In this document: positions 8,360 through 17,571 of the stretch, one piece after another | Numbering within the stretch: the first letter of the stretch is position 1 | How the letters are laid out: the number at the start of each line of letters is the position of its first letter | From: Flavobacteriales bacterium | Lineage (GTDB): Bacteria > Bacteroidota > Bacteroidia > NS11-12g > UBA955 | Direction: 5' to 3' | NCBI GenBank assembly: GCA_947447955.1 | Contig: CANFLS010000015.1 | Location: 1-58,818 of the forward strand | Length of the DNA stretch: 58,818 nt | The notes under the pieces: generated by a model | Seen by the model: only the letters and a program-made list of their open reading frames with translations | Database searches by the model: none | What the model was told of the DNA's origin: nothing | Position numbers and translations under genes: made by a program

Positions 8360-9726
8360 AATATTTCGAGAATATTCTCCATACAATTGGCAACACACCT
8401 TTGGTGAAAATCAATAAAATAACCAAGGATTTGCCTTGTACTGTTTTGGCTAAGGTTGAAACTACCAATCCTGGAAATTCAATCAAAGATAGAATGGCCT
8501 TGAAAATGATTGAAGATGCCGAGAAATCTGGCGCTTTGAAACCTGGAGGAACCATCATTGAAGGTACCAGCGGAAATACAGGAATGGGATTGGCTATTGC
8601 TGCGGTAATAAAAGGATACAAATGTATTTTTACCACAACCGATAAACAAAGTAAAGAAAAGGTAGATGCTCTGAAAGCATTCGGCGCTGAAGTGATTGTT
8701 TGTCCTACCGATGTTGAACCAGAAGATCCAAGGAGTTATTATTCTGTGAGTTCTAGATTGGCTGCGGAAATCCCAAATGCATGGAAACCAAACCAATATG
8801 ATAATTTAAGTAATTCTCAAGCGCATTACGAACAAACGGGTCCTGAAATTTGGGATCAAACCGATGGGAAAATCACCCATTTGGTGGTTGGTGTCGGAAC
8901 AGGGGGTACCATTTCTGGTACAGCCAAATATTTAAAAGAGAAAAACCCCAATATCAAAGTCTTTGGAATAGATACATACGGGTCTGTATTCAAAAAATAC
9001 CTAGAAACTGGAGAATTCGATAAGAACGAAATTTATCCATATATCACTGAAGGTATAGGTGAAGATTTTTTGCCTGCCAATGTCGATTTTTCATTGATTG
9101 ATAAATTTGAAAAAGTAACAGACAAAGATGCGGCAGTGATGACAAGACGCATTCCAAGAGAGGAAGGTATATTTTCTGGAAATAGCGCGGGCAGTGCCAT
9201 GGCTGGAATTATGCAATTGCAAAACGAATTCAAAGCTGGCGATGTGGTAGTTGTTATTTTCCATGACCATGGAACCCGTTATTTGGGCAAAATGTTCAAT
9301 GAAGATTGGATGAGAGACAGGGGCTTTTTGCCTGCAAATGTTACCAAGTCGGCGTTGGATTTGATTCAGAATCACATGCATCATCCGTTGGTTTATTGCC
9401 ATGAAGATGATTTGTGTGAAACGGTATTTGAAAAAATGCAGAAGTATGGCATTTCTCAAATTCCAGTGATGAACCAAAGTGGTGCGTTTGTTGGAAGTAT
9501 TGAAGACAATCATTTTTATGCTGAATTATTGAAGAATAGTTCGTTAATGAAAAACACCGTAAGCAATATCATGCAACCGCCTTATCCCATAGTTGCGTTT
9601 TCTGAAAGCATTGAAAAACTATCGTCAATGATCAATAAGCAAAACAGTGCTTTGTTGGTGATGGACATGGGTGGAAATTGGCATATCATTACAAAACAAG
9701 ATGTTATAAGGGCAATTGCCGAATAA
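8356..9726 (+). CDS. Cystathionine beta-synthase (PLP enzyme with CBS domains)
   Basis: PLP-dependent beta-replacement enzyme of the cysteine synthase fold, joining serine and homocysteine (or acting on O-acetylserine). The PLP lysine is K44 in NPGNSIKDR, and the phosphate loop is GTSGNTG. GVGTGGTISG and SGNSAGSA follow. After about residue 335 come two CBS repeats (ISQIPVMNQSGAFVGSI, then SALLVMDMGGNWHIITKQD). At 456 aa the layout matches bacterial CBS-type enzymes lacking the heme domain. It overlaps the preceding gene by 4 nt. Confidence 0.92.
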   Translation: MKYFENILHTIGNTPLVKINKITKDLPCTVLAKVETTNPGNSIKDRMALKMIEDAEKSGALKPGGTIIEGTSGNTGMGLAIAAVIKGYKCIFTTTDKQSKEKVDALKAFGAEVIVCPTDVEPEDPRSYYSVSSRLAAEIPNAWKPNQYDNLSNSQAHYEQTGPEIWDQTDGKITHLVVGVGTGGTISGTAKYLKEKNPNIKVFGIDTYGSVFKKYLETGEFDKNEIYPYITEGIGEDFLPANVDFSLIDKFEKVTDKDAAVMTRRIPREEGIFSGNSAGSAMAGIMQLQNEFKAGDVVVVIFHDHGTRYLGKMFNEDWMRDRGFLPANVTKSALDLIQNHMHHPLVYCHEDDLCETVFEKMQKYGISQIPVMNQSGAFVGSIEDNHFYAELLKNSSLMKNTVSNIMQPPYPIVAFSESIEKLSSMINKQNSALLVMDMGGNWHIITKQDVIRAIAE

Positions 9727-9733
9727 TAAACAG

Positions 9734-10498
9734 ATGGCTATTAATATCAAAACCCCAGAACAAATTGAGGGAATTAGAAAAAGTTCTCATTTGGCAGCCG
9801 AAACGCTGAAATACATGGAGCAATTCATTAAACCAGGTGTAAAAACAATTGAGCTTGACAGAATCTGTGAGGAATTTGTAAGAAGTCACGGTGCAACTCC
9901 TGCAACAAAAGGATATCGTGGGTTCAAGCATTCATGCTGTATTTCGGTAAACGATGTAATTTGTCATGGTGTTCCCAATGAAACTGTTTTAGAATTTGGT
10001 GATATTGTAAACATAGATGTTACCACCATTTTGAATGGTTACTTTGGTGATACTTGCAAAATGTATTACGTTGGAGAACCAACTGAATATGCAAAAAAAT
10101 TGGTTGAAGTTACCAAAGAATGTTTGAAAATAGGAATGCAGCAGTGCTTTCCAGGCAATCAATTAAATAATATTGGTTTCCACATTGCTGAACATGCCCA
10201 CAAACACGGTTACAGCGTTGTTTATGAATTTTGTGGACATGGGGTTGGAATTAAATTCCATGAGGAACCAGATGTATCGCATATTGCCGATAAAAATACG
10301 GGTCCTAAGTTGAAGCCGGGAATGATCTTTACCATTGAGCCAATGATAAACGCCGGAAAAGCACGTTGTAAAATTGACAGAAAAGATGGTTGGACAGCCC
10401 GTACCATTGATGGCAAACTAAGTGCACAGTTTGAACATACCATTTTGATTACTGAAACTGGTTGTGAAGCTTTGACAGACGTTTACGGAGATTTCTAA
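9734..10498 (+). CDS. map: Methionine aminopeptidase, type I
   Basis: Removes the initiator Met from new proteins. Metal ligands and catalytic residues are visible: His in VICHGVPN, Asp in VNIDVT and GDTCKM, His in GHGVGIKFHEEP, Glu in FTIEPMI and Glu in QFEHTIL. The ATG at 9734 (7 nt after the cbs stop) is preferred over the in-frame TTG at 9716, which would overlap cbs and add six unconserved residues. The stop is 1 nt before the next gene. Confidence 0.95.
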   Translation: MAINIKTPEQIEGIRKSSHLAAETLKYMEQFIKPGVKTIELDRICEEFVRSHGATPATKGYRGFKHSCCISVNDVICHGVPNETVLEFGDIVNIDVTTILNGYFGDTCKMYYVGEPTEYAKKLVEVTKECLKIGMQQCFPGNQLNNIGFHIAEHAHKHGYSVVYEFCGHGVGIKFHEEPDVSHIADKNTGPKLKPGMIFTIEPMINAGKARCKIDRKDGWTARTIDGKLSAQFEHTILITETGCEALTDVYGDF

Positions 10499-10499
10499 A

Positions 10500-11348
10500 A
10501 TGAAAGTTCACGTTATTCCTACCGGTAATTTCAAGTTAGACGGGGGAGCCATGTTTGGCGTTGTTCCAAAAACCATTTGGAATAAATTAAATCCTTCCGA
10601 TGAAAACAACATGTGCAATTGGGCTATGCGCTGCTTGCTGGTTGAAACAGAATCTAAATTGATATTAATTGATACCGGAATTGGAAACAAACAAAGTGAA
10701 AAGTTCTTTGGCCATTACTGGTTAAACGGTGAACACTCGTTATTGAACTCATTAAAGGCCGCAGGATTCAACAAAGAAGATATTACGGATGTTTTGTTGA
10801 CTCATCTGCATTTCGATCACTGTGGAGGCGCTATTGAGCGATTACAAGATGATTCTTTGGAGTTAACCTTTCCAAATGCAACGTATCATGTGAATGAAGC
10901 ACATTGGAATCATGCCAACAATCCCAATCCAAGAGAAAAAGCTTCGTTTTTGAAAGAGAATTTTGAATTGCTTGAAACATCGAACAAATTGAATTTTCTA
11001 CGCGAAAATGAAATCTTTGCCAATTGCATAGAAATCAAAGTGTTTAACGGACATACCATTGGTATGATTGCTCCATTGATTCACCTAGATAACGGCAAAA
11101 AAATACTTTATGCGGCTGATTTATATCCATCTGCCGCTCATATTCCTGCCAATTATGTTATGGCTTACGACATTCAACCCCTGGTTACGATGAAAGAACG
11201 TCAGTTGGTGAATGATTTGGCTCTAAAAGAAAATTGGATTTTCTTTTATGAGCACGATTTAAGCGTTGAAGCTTCGAAGATTGCCATAAATGAAAAAGGC
11301 CAATTCTATGCTATTGAGCATGGAGAATTGGCCAATTTGATAGGATAA
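10500..11348 (+). CDS. MBL-fold metallo-hydrolase
   Basis: 282 aa metallo-beta-lactamase-fold hydrolase. The zinc motif THLHFDHCGG gives H102, H104, D106 and H107. A further Asp lies in YAADLYPS, with late His residues in NGHTIGM and FYEHDL. The arrangement (early LIDTGIGNK, no lid domain visible) resembles the lactonase-like MBL subgroup, but the substrate is unknown. It is the last gene of the serS run. Its 3' codons hold a long hairpin that acts as a terminator for the facing gene. Confidence 0.85.
   Translation: MKVHVIPTGNFKLDGGAMFGVVPKTIWNKLNPSDENNMCNWAMRCLLVETESKLILIDTGIGNKQSEKFFGHYWLNGEHSLLNSLKAAGFNKEDITDVLLTHLHFDHCGGAIERLQDDSLELTFPNATYHVNEAHWNHANNPNPREKASFLKENFELLETSNKLNFLRENEIFANCIEIKVFNGHTIGMIAPLIHLDNGKKILYAADLYPSAAHIPANYVMAYDIQPLVTMKERQLVNDLALKENWIFFYEHDLSVEASKIAINEKGQFYAIEHGELANLIG
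11293..11333 (-). terminator. Minus-strand intrinsic terminator inside the MBL-hydrolase 3' coding end
   Basis: Arms GGCCAATTCT (11298-11307) and AGAATTGGCC (11324-11333) are perfect. Inside them ATGCT/AGCAT adds five pairs around an ATTG loop, with one GG bulge. On the minus strand the stem is followed by TTTTT. It lies just past the stop of the GT39-like gene at 11357. Confidence 0.75.
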
Positions 11349-11356
11349 TCGTTTTA

Positions 11357-14191
11357 TTATTCCATTTTTAAGAATTTCTTGTCGAATTCTTCAACACCCA
11401 TTCCTGTAATACTTTCATAAATGAAACGAATTGCAGTGATGCTATTTTGTTGATCGTCTTGGGTTTTAGCCTGTTGTAACATGGCCGCTTTATACCAATT
11501 GTCTAAATTTCCTTTGTCGTTAATACTCTGATAATATTGAGCTCCCAACATGTAAGATCTAGAATCCAAAGGACTTAACTCAACGGCTTTGTTCAGCGTG
11601 GTCATTACAGTATTGTCTTTCTTCATCAGTTGCGACTGGGCTTTCATGATATAACCTTCGGCATCTTGAGGGCGGGCATCCAAATATTGATCCATTACTT
11701 TAACCGCTTCATCATACTTTTTCAAGTTCATGTAAAACTGGTGTAATGAAAACAATCCTTTGCTGTATTCAGGGTAAGATTCAATGCTCTTTTTCGCACA
11801 AATAATAGCAGAATCTAGCATTCCTAAGTTGGCATATCCGTTTGCTAAGTAAAACTGGGTTTCGCTAGAAATTGGATCTACTTTCAAATAAGACTGTAAT
11901 TTATCGATTCCAAAGCGATAGTTTGTATCTTTTTCAATGGCTTTAATTCCCTCAAAATTATCTAATGAAAGACGTTTAATTACACAACCCATTGGTTTTC
12001 CATCAACCATAGGTGAAAACACGGTTCCTTTTGGAGGGAACTCACCAGAGGTAAGTCTGTCTTTGTCAAAATAGGCATTGTAAAAAATAGCATAATCCCA
12101 TTTCTTGTTACCCCTGTCGTCAAATCTTGTAAAACCAACATGCACATTCTTGTCGTTTCTGCAGTAGTATTTTACCTGATCCATTCCATATGTCAATACT
12201 TCGTATTTTTTTGAGGGATTCTTTCTCGCTACATTTTCTAAGAACCATTCTGCACTTTGACGCAATCCAGCCAAATAATAATCCATTTCATATTTGCCAT
12301 AAGCACCTTTGGTTCCTCCAATAGTTTCATTGAAATAAATGTAGGAGAGGGAGGTATTTGCGAAAATGAACTTAGCAGGTAAGGCAGTCAATAGAACCGC
12401 TAAAATTGCAGAAATTGGCAACTTTATTTTTATCATTTTTTGCAATTTTGCATATCCCAAAACGCCCACCATTACAAAACATGGAATGGTAAACAATACC
12501 TGACGTAAACCGCCATATACTTGAGAATGATTGATATAAATATAGAATATTGGGAAAATTGCAGCAAAAACAATTAAGAATTCTTCAATTGTGAATTCTT
12601 TACGTTTGATAAGGGTAGCAACAAGGAAAATAACAAATCCAACCAAACTCACCAAAGGCAATGTAATGAATACATACTTTGTTAAGTAGTAAGCAGGTAA
12701 AACATCTGAATCGAACATCCGTCCCTCAAAAAGCTGACGGATACTGCCCGCATAATTGGTAAATGATTTTAATGCAACGAAAGGATTGGTAAAAGGTTGA
12801 TCCCATCCGTATGGCCAAACATATACACCCAATAGGTAACTGCCCAATGAAATTCCACCTAGCCAAATAATCCATTTGCCAAATTGATTCCATTTTAATT
12901 TCAAGAAGTTACTTAGACCAATTGTTTCGATGAATTTAAGTCCCGCATACATAATGAAAATGGCAATAGATAACAATCCCCCAATACGAATACTAATACC
13001 CAAAGCAGTTCCAACAATTAATCCCAAAATACTAGACCATCTGAAATTCGGGAAGTTTGAGAAAACTTTAATGGCGTAATACAACGACATGATATAACCC
13101 AAAGCGAAAGGAACGTCCTTTGGATTGTTCAAAGATTCACCGAAAAGGCGAGGAGTAAATATCAAAATGGCAAAGGCAACAGCACCCCAGAACCAACTTC
13201 CTTTGGTAAGTCGGCGAACAATCAATGAACTGTATAGCATAATAAAGAATCCAAAAATTGCGTTCCAGAAATGTCGGAATCCCATAATGTCATCGGTTCC
13301 AAAGAAATGCGCCAAGATGGTGGTAAAAGTATCAAAACTAGATCCATACAAGTGCATTAACTTTTCTGGGTCTACCAAAGTTGCTGTATTCACACCTTCG
13401 TTTTGATAAACAGAGGCTAAGGTCTTCATTTTTTGACCCTTTAACAAATTTGTATCAATTGGAATAGACTGACCAATTTTATCTAAATAGTAATTGGCTG
13501 TTAATTTTGAATATTCGTATTGCGTAAATTCATCACCCGACACACCTGCTTTTTTGCTCATTCCAACCAAGAAAAATAATCCTATAAGGGAAACGAGCAC
13601 AAAGGCAAGTTTTGAAATATTTGTAAATGACTTAAAATAGTAATTTGCAATTTTTGCATGTTTGCTATTTAAATCAGTCTTCCAACTGCTTTTGGGTGCT
13701 TCTAACGCATCCAATTGAAGTATATATTCTTTAGAACACGTTTTTTCAACTGCGTAGGCCAATTCTGCTTGGCTTTTTGGAATGTAATTTTGATCAATGA
13801 ATCTGCTTAGCGTTTCTGCATCCATCAAAACAAACGAAGCCAAATCGTGTTGCGCATTGCTTCCTAAAAACAAATCTTTCAACGCTTTTCCCTTTTTGAA
13901 AGTAGAAGCAACGCAATAACTTCCATTTTTAGGGTTTTGAGGGACCAAGGTCAGAGCTTTATTGGTTTGGTTGGTCTTTAAGCAAGCTGGATTATACGCT
14001 ATTAAATACCAATCAGAAGTTTGATTTTTAAGGTCATTTAACATTTCAATTCCTGAATGGGATGAAACGTAATGGTAGCTCGAACTAGATTCAGTGTTGA
14101 ATGACTGACTTTCTGAAATGAAACCCAAAGAAATTGTCTTTTTTGCTGTTGGATTTTTGATTTCAACCGTATTCTGTGTCTTTTTTGCCAT
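11357..14191 (-). CDS. GT39-like membrane glycosyltransferase with C-terminal TPR repeats
   Basis: 944 aa in three parts: a soluble N-terminal segment of about 185 residues that I do not recognise, a polytopic membrane domain (about residues 190-600), and after a soluble stretch a TPR array at about 750-930. The first loop of the membrane domain has SGDEFTQYEYSK, like the acidic loop of GT39/ArnT-type lipid-sugar-dependent transferases. The start is the ATG at 14191 (MAKKTQ), because a TATGTTTG promoter box lies between it and the in-frame GTG at 14221. Donor and acceptor are unknown. Confidence 0.75.
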   Translation of the reverse strand: MAKKTQNTVEIKNPTAKKTISLGFISESQSFNTESSSSYHYVSSHSGIEMLNDLKNQTSDWYLIAYNPACLKTNQTNKALTLVPQNPKNGSYCVASTFKKGKALKDLFLGSNAQHDLASFVLMDAETLSRFIDQNYIPKSQAELAYAVEKTCSKEYILQLDALEAPKSSWKTDLNSKHAKIANYYFKSFTNISKLAFVLVSLIGLFFLVGMSKKAGVSGDEFTQYEYSKLTANYYLDKIGQSIPIDTNLLKGQKMKTLASVYQNEGVNTATLVDPEKLMHLYGSSFDTFTTILAHFFGTDDIMGFRHFWNAIFGFFIMLYSSLIVRRLTKGSWFWGAVAFAILIFTPRLFGESLNNPKDVPFALGYIMSLYYAIKVFSNFPNFRWSSILGLIVGTALGISIRIGGLLSIAIFIMYAGLKFIETIGLSNFLKLKWNQFGKWIIWLGGISLGSYLLGVYVWPYGWDQPFTNPFVALKSFTNYAGSIRQLFEGRMFDSDVLPAYYLTKYVFITLPLVSLVGFVIFLVATLIKRKEFTIEEFLIVFAAIFPIFYIYINHSQVYGGLRQVLFTIPCFVMVGVLGYAKLQKMIKIKLPISAILAVLLTALPAKFIFANTSLSYIYFNETIGGTKGAYGKYEMDYYLAGLRQSAEWFLENVARKNPSKKYEVLTYGMDQVKYYCRNDKNVHVGFTRFDDRGNKKWDYAIFYNAYFDKDRLTSGEFPPKGTVFSPMVDGKPMGCVIKRLSLDNFEGIKAIEKDTNYRFGIDKLQSYLKVDPISSETQFYLANGYANLGMLDSAIICAKKSIESYPEYSKGLFSLHQFYMNLKKYDEAVKVMDQYLDARPQDAEGYIMKAQSQLMKKDNTVMTTLNKAVELSPLDSRSYMLGAQYYQSINDKGNLDNWYKAAMLQQAKTQDDQQNSITAIRFIYESITGMGVEEFDKKFLKME

Positions 14192-14201
14192 AAATTCATT
14201 A

Positions 14202-14209
14202 CAAACATA
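14202..14209 (-). promoter_or_regulatory. -7 promoter element (TATGTTTG) of the GT39-like gene
   Basis: Exact TAnnTTTG on the minus strand, 10 nt before the ATG at 14191. It falls inside the longer reading frame that begins at GTG 14221, which argues for the shorter protein. Confidence 0.55.
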
Positions 14210-14258
14210 AGAAATCTTCACTTATTCAGGATTAATCTTTTTAATTTGCATTTCAGTT

Positions 14259-15266
14259 ATGATAAAAGTTGGAATTGTAGGCTTGGGCTATTGGGGTCCA
14301 AATTTGGTAAGAAATTTTCAATCGGTAAATGGCGCTGAAGTACATTCAGTAGCAGATTTTGACAATAACAGATTGCAAAAAATTCATCAGTTATATCCCA
14401 AAATTAATCTTTGCAACGATGCGAATGAGATTTTTGAAAATCCAGAAATTGATGCGGTTGTTTTGGCTACGCCTATTAACACCCATTACGATTTGGCAAA
14501 AAAAGCTTTGTTAAAAAATAAAAGTGTAATGGTTGAAAAACCTTTGGCTACGAGCAGGGCAGAAGTTTTGGAATTGATGGAAATTGCCGATGCCAGGGGA
14601 TTGAGTTTGATGGTTGATCATACCTTTTTATATACAGGTGCCGTTCAAAAAATAAAAAGTGTGATTGACAGTGGCGAATTGGGTCAGCTTCAATACTTTG
14701 ACAGTACACGAATTAATTTGGGGCTGTTTAATCCGAATTGGAGTGTAATTTGGGATTTGGCTGTGCATGATTTATCGATTTTCGATTATATTTCAGGTGG
14801 TAAGAAGCCGGTTGCGGTAAGTGCAACAGGAATTGCCCACACCAAAATGGGAATTGAAAACTTGGCTTATATTTCTTTGTTTTTCGACGACGATACATTT
14901 GCGCATATTACTTCAAGTTGGATTAGTCCTGTAAAAATCAGGAAAACCTTGATTGGCGGCACAAAAAAGATGATCATTTATGATGATGTAGAGCCAACGG
15001 AGAAAATTAAAATTTACGATTCAGGTTTTTCTGTGAGTACCCCAGAAGACATGCATAAATGGCTGATAGATTACCGATTTGGTGATATTTATATTCCGAA
15101 GTTGCCTCAAATTGAAGCATTGAAGGGTGTAGCTGAAGATTTTATCAAGTCAATTTCTGAAAAAACAACGCCATTGGGCAATGCAAATAGCGGTTTAAAT
15201 GTGGTTACGATTCTCGAAGCTGCTCAGAAAAGCTTGGTCAATCGTGGAGAGACGATAATTCTCTAA
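14259..15266 (+). CDS. Gfo/Idh/MocA-family NAD(P)-dependent oxidoreductase
   Basis: 335 aa. The N-terminal Rossmann fold has GLGYWGPNLVRN at residues 8-19 and the family EKP motif at residues 93-95 with the catalytic Lys. The C-terminal alpha/beta substrate domain includes WDLAVHDLSI. It resembles sugar-nucleotide dehydrogenases of the WlbA type, which oxidise a UDP-linked sugar for polysaccharide synthesis, but no neighbours confirm the substrate. It is divergently transcribed from the GT39-like gene; a sugar-related link is an inference. Confidence 0.87.
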   Translation: MIKVGIVGLGYWGPNLVRNFQSVNGAEVHSVADFDNNRLQKIHQLYPKINLCNDANEIFENPEIDAVVLATPINTHYDLAKKALLKNKSVMVEKPLATSRAEVLELMEIADARGLSLMVDHTFLYTGAVQKIKSVIDSGELGQLQYFDSTRINLGLFNPNWSVIWDLAVHDLSIFDYISGGKKPVAVSATGIAHTKMGIENLAYISLFFDDDTFAHITSSWISPVKIRKTLIGGTKKMIIYDDVEPTEKIKIYDSGFSVSTPEDMHKWLIDYRFGDIYIPKLPQIEALKGVAEDFIKSISEKTTPLGNANSGLNVVTILEAAQKSLVNRGETIIL

Positions 15267-15307
15267 AAAACAAAAAATAAACATTAGGAAAATTGATTTA
15301 TGTCATA

Positions 15308-15315
15308 TAAATTTG
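15308..15315 (+). promoter_or_regulatory. -7 promoter element (TAAATTTG) of rpsA
   Basis: Exact TAnnTTTG match. The transcript should start near 15320, giving a leader of about 24 nt that contains the rpsA Shine-Dalgarno site. Confidence 0.6.
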
Positions 15316-15325
15316 CGCCCTATTC

Positions 15326-15334
15326 AAAGGAGGA
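15326..15334 (+). promoter_or_regulatory. Strong Shine-Dalgarno site (AAAGGAGGA) of rpsA
   Basis: Long complementarity to the anti-SD of 16S rRNA, 9 nt before the TTG start at 15344. It fixes that TTG as the start, because no ATG lies nearby in frame. This is the clearest SD in the window, where most genes have none. Confidence 0.75.
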
Positions 15335-15343
15335 ACCCTTAAA

Positions 15344-17497
15344 TTGACTAACGAAAAAAACGAAAACAACATTGAAGAAACTCAAGCAGTTTCGGAAGTT
15401 GCCCCAAAACAAAAGGCAGCTTCAAAAGTTTCAGGACACGATGATTTCGATTGGGATGCAGATGATGCAGGTTTTCAATCGTACTCTTCAGATGAAAGAA
15501 ACGTATTAGAAGAGTCTTACTCTAAAACATTTAGCCCAGTTGTTGAAAAACAAGTGGTTAAAGGATTGGTTGTTGCTATTAACGATAAAGACGTTGTAGT
15601 AAACATTGGATTCAAAAGTGATGGACTAGTTCCAAGAACAGAATTCAGAGACAGACCAGAATTGGCAGTTGGCGACGAAGTAGAAGTATTTGTCGACATT
15701 GCTGAAGACAAAATGGGTCAGTTGATCCTAAGCAGAAGAAAAGCATTACAAGAAACTGCGTGGGAAAAAATTGTTGAAGCTCATGCAAATGATATTGTTG
15801 TTACAGGTTATGTTCGCTCTAGAACTAAAGGTGGATTGGTTGTTGATGTATTTAGCATTGATACTTTCTTACCAGGTTCACAAATCGACACTAAGCCAGT
15901 AAGAGATTACGACCAATACGTTGGTAAAAACATGGATTTTAAAATTGTTAAAATCAATGATGTTTACAAAAACGTAGTTGTTTCTCACAAAGCATTAATT
16001 GAAGATGATATTGAAGCTCAAAAATCTGAAATCTTATCTCGCCTAGAAAAAGGACAAGTATTAGAAGGTGTTGTGAAAAACATGACAAGCTTCGGTGTAT
16101 TTGTTGATTTGGGTGGAATTGACGGATTATTGCATATTACTGATATTTCTTGGGGTAGAATCAATCACCCAGAAGAGGTATTGAAATTAGATGATAAAAT
16201 TAACGTAGTTATCTTAGATTACGACGATACCAAAAAACGTATTTCTTTAGGATTGAAGCAATTGTCTTCTCACCCTTGGGATAATTTAGAAGCCGACATC
16301 GTTGAAGGTTCTAAAGTTAAGGGTAGAGTTGTATCTGTAGCTGATTACGGTGCATTTATTGAAATTAAACCAGGTGTAGAAGGTTTGGTTCACGTGAGTG
16401 AAATGAGCTGGAGTTCACACTTACGCAATCCTTCTGAGTACCTTAAAGTAGGTGAAGAAATCGAAGCGTTGGTATTGTCACTTGATCGTAACGAGCACAA
16501 AATGAGCTTGGGTATCAAACAATTGAATACCGATCCTTGGATCAGCATCACCGACAGATATCCTTTGGGTAGCAAGCACACTGGAGTAGTTAAAAACTTA
16601 ACTTCTTACGGTTTGTTCTTGGAACTTGAAGAAGGTATTGATGGTTTGGTTCACGTTTCTGACTTAAGTTGGAACAAAAAAATCAAGCATCCTTCTGAAT
16701 TCGTGAAAAAAGGCGAAAAATTAGATGTTGTTGTATTGGAAGTTGATTCTGATAACAGACGTTTGAGTTTGGGTCATAAACAATTGGAAGAAAATCCTTG
16801 GGAAACTTTCGAAACTATCTTCACTATCGGTTCTATTCACGAAGGAACTGTAATGAACATCAACGACAAAGGTGCTACTATCCAAATGCAGTATGGTGTT
16901 GAAGCGTTTGCTCCAACCCGTCACATTAAGAAAGCAGACAACAAGCCGTTGAAAGAAGACGAAGTTCTTGAGTTTGAAGTAATCGAATTTAGCAAAGATT
17001 CTAAACGTATCATTGTTTCTCATACAAACATCTGGAAAGGTGCTGAAAGAGCGAAGAATGATTCTGATGATAAATCTAGAGGTGGAGATAAATCTCGTAA
17101 AACTACAGGTGGAAAACCAGTTAAGAAATCTGGTAATTCTTCAGAGAGATCTACTTTGGGTGAATTGGATGCCTTCACTGAATTGAGAGCACAATTTGCA
17201 GAAGCTGAAAAAGGCAACAAAAAAGCAGCAAAAGCGGAAGCTGATGCAGCTGCAGCGAAAGTTGAAGCCGATGCTAACGAAGTAACTGCAGCAACTGCCG
17301 TATCTGGTGGAATCACTGAATTGAAATCATTGGCAGGAGTTGGTCCAGCTATGGTGAAAAGAATGAATGCACTTGGTGTTAATACTGTTGAAGAATTAAC
17401 TTCATTAACTGAAGATAAAATCGCTTCTATGGTTGAAACCGATAGCAAGATTTCTGCAGAACAGTGGAACAAATGGATGACTGAAGCTAACGCTTAA
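15344..17497 (+). CDS. rpsA: Ribosomal protein S1 with C-terminal helix-hairpin-helix extension
   Basis: Binds mRNA on the 30S subunit. After an acidic N-terminal tail of about 70 residues, six S1/OB repeats are visible from about residue 71 to 565, such as GVVKNMTSFGVFVDLGG and GRVVSVADYGAFIEIKPG. A basic Ser/Lys-rich linker and an Ala/Glu-rich segment follow. The last 60 residues form a helix-hairpin-helix-like domain (LKSLAGVGPAMVKRMNALG). At 717 aa it is longer than the E. coli protein (557 aa). The start is a TTG with a strong SD. A terminator follows the stop by about 20 nt. Confidence 0.95.
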   Translation: MTNEKNENNIEETQAVSEVAPKQKAASKVSGHDDFDWDADDAGFQSYSSDERNVLEESYSKTFSPVVEKQVVKGLVVAINDKDVVVNIGFKSDGLVPRTEFRDRPELAVGDEVEVFVDIAEDKMGQLILSRRKALQETAWEKIVEAHANDIVVTGYVRSRTKGGLVVDVFSIDTFLPGSQIDTKPVRDYDQYVGKNMDFKIVKINDVYKNVVVSHKALIEDDIEAQKSEILSRLEKGQVLEGVVKNMTSFGVFVDLGGIDGLLHITDISWGRINHPEEVLKLDDKINVVILDYDDTKKRISLGLKQLSSHPWDNLEADIVEGSKVKGRVVSVADYGAFIEIKPGVEGLVHVSEMSWSSHLRNPSEYLKVGEEIEALVLSLDRNEHKMSLGIKQLNTDPWISITDRYPLGSKHTGVVKNLTSYGLFLELEEGIDGLVHVSDLSWNKKIKHPSEFVKKGEKLDVVVLEVDSDNRRLSLGHKQLEENPWETFETIFTIGSIHEGTVMNINDKGATIQMQYGVEAFAPTRHIKKADNKPLKEDEVLEFEVIEFSKDSKRIIVSHTNIWKGAERAKNDSDDKSRGGDKSRKTTGGKPVKKSGNSSERSTLGELDAFTELRAQFAEAEKGNKKAAKAEADAAAAKVEADANEVTAATAVSGGITELKSLAGVGPAMVKRMNALGVNTVEELTSLTEDKIASMVETDSKISAEQWNKWMTEANA

Positions 17498-17518
17498 TCT
17501 AAATACTAAAACATAAAT

Positions 17519-17552
17519 AAAAGCACCGCTCAATGCGGTGCTTTTGTTTTTT
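17519..17552 (+). terminator. Intrinsic terminator after rpsA
   Basis: Arms AAAAGCACCGC (17519-17529) and GCGGTGCTTTT (17535-17545), loop TCAAT, then GTTTTTT. Strong and GC-rich. Confidence 0.9.
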
Positions 17553-17556
17553 ATAC

Positions 17557-17564
17557 TAACTTTG
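17557..17564 (+). promoter_or_regulatory. -7 promoter element (TAACTTTG)
   Basis: Exact TAnnTTTG match just after the rpsA terminator, 7 nt before the ATG at 17572. Confidence 0.5.
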
Positions 17565-17571
17565 CACTTTT

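Noticed and set aside
14192-14221. Upstream GTG start giving a longer GT39-like protein
   Set aside because: A consensus -7 promoter box on the same strand lies between it and the ATG at 14191, so the extra codons are probably not transcribed.
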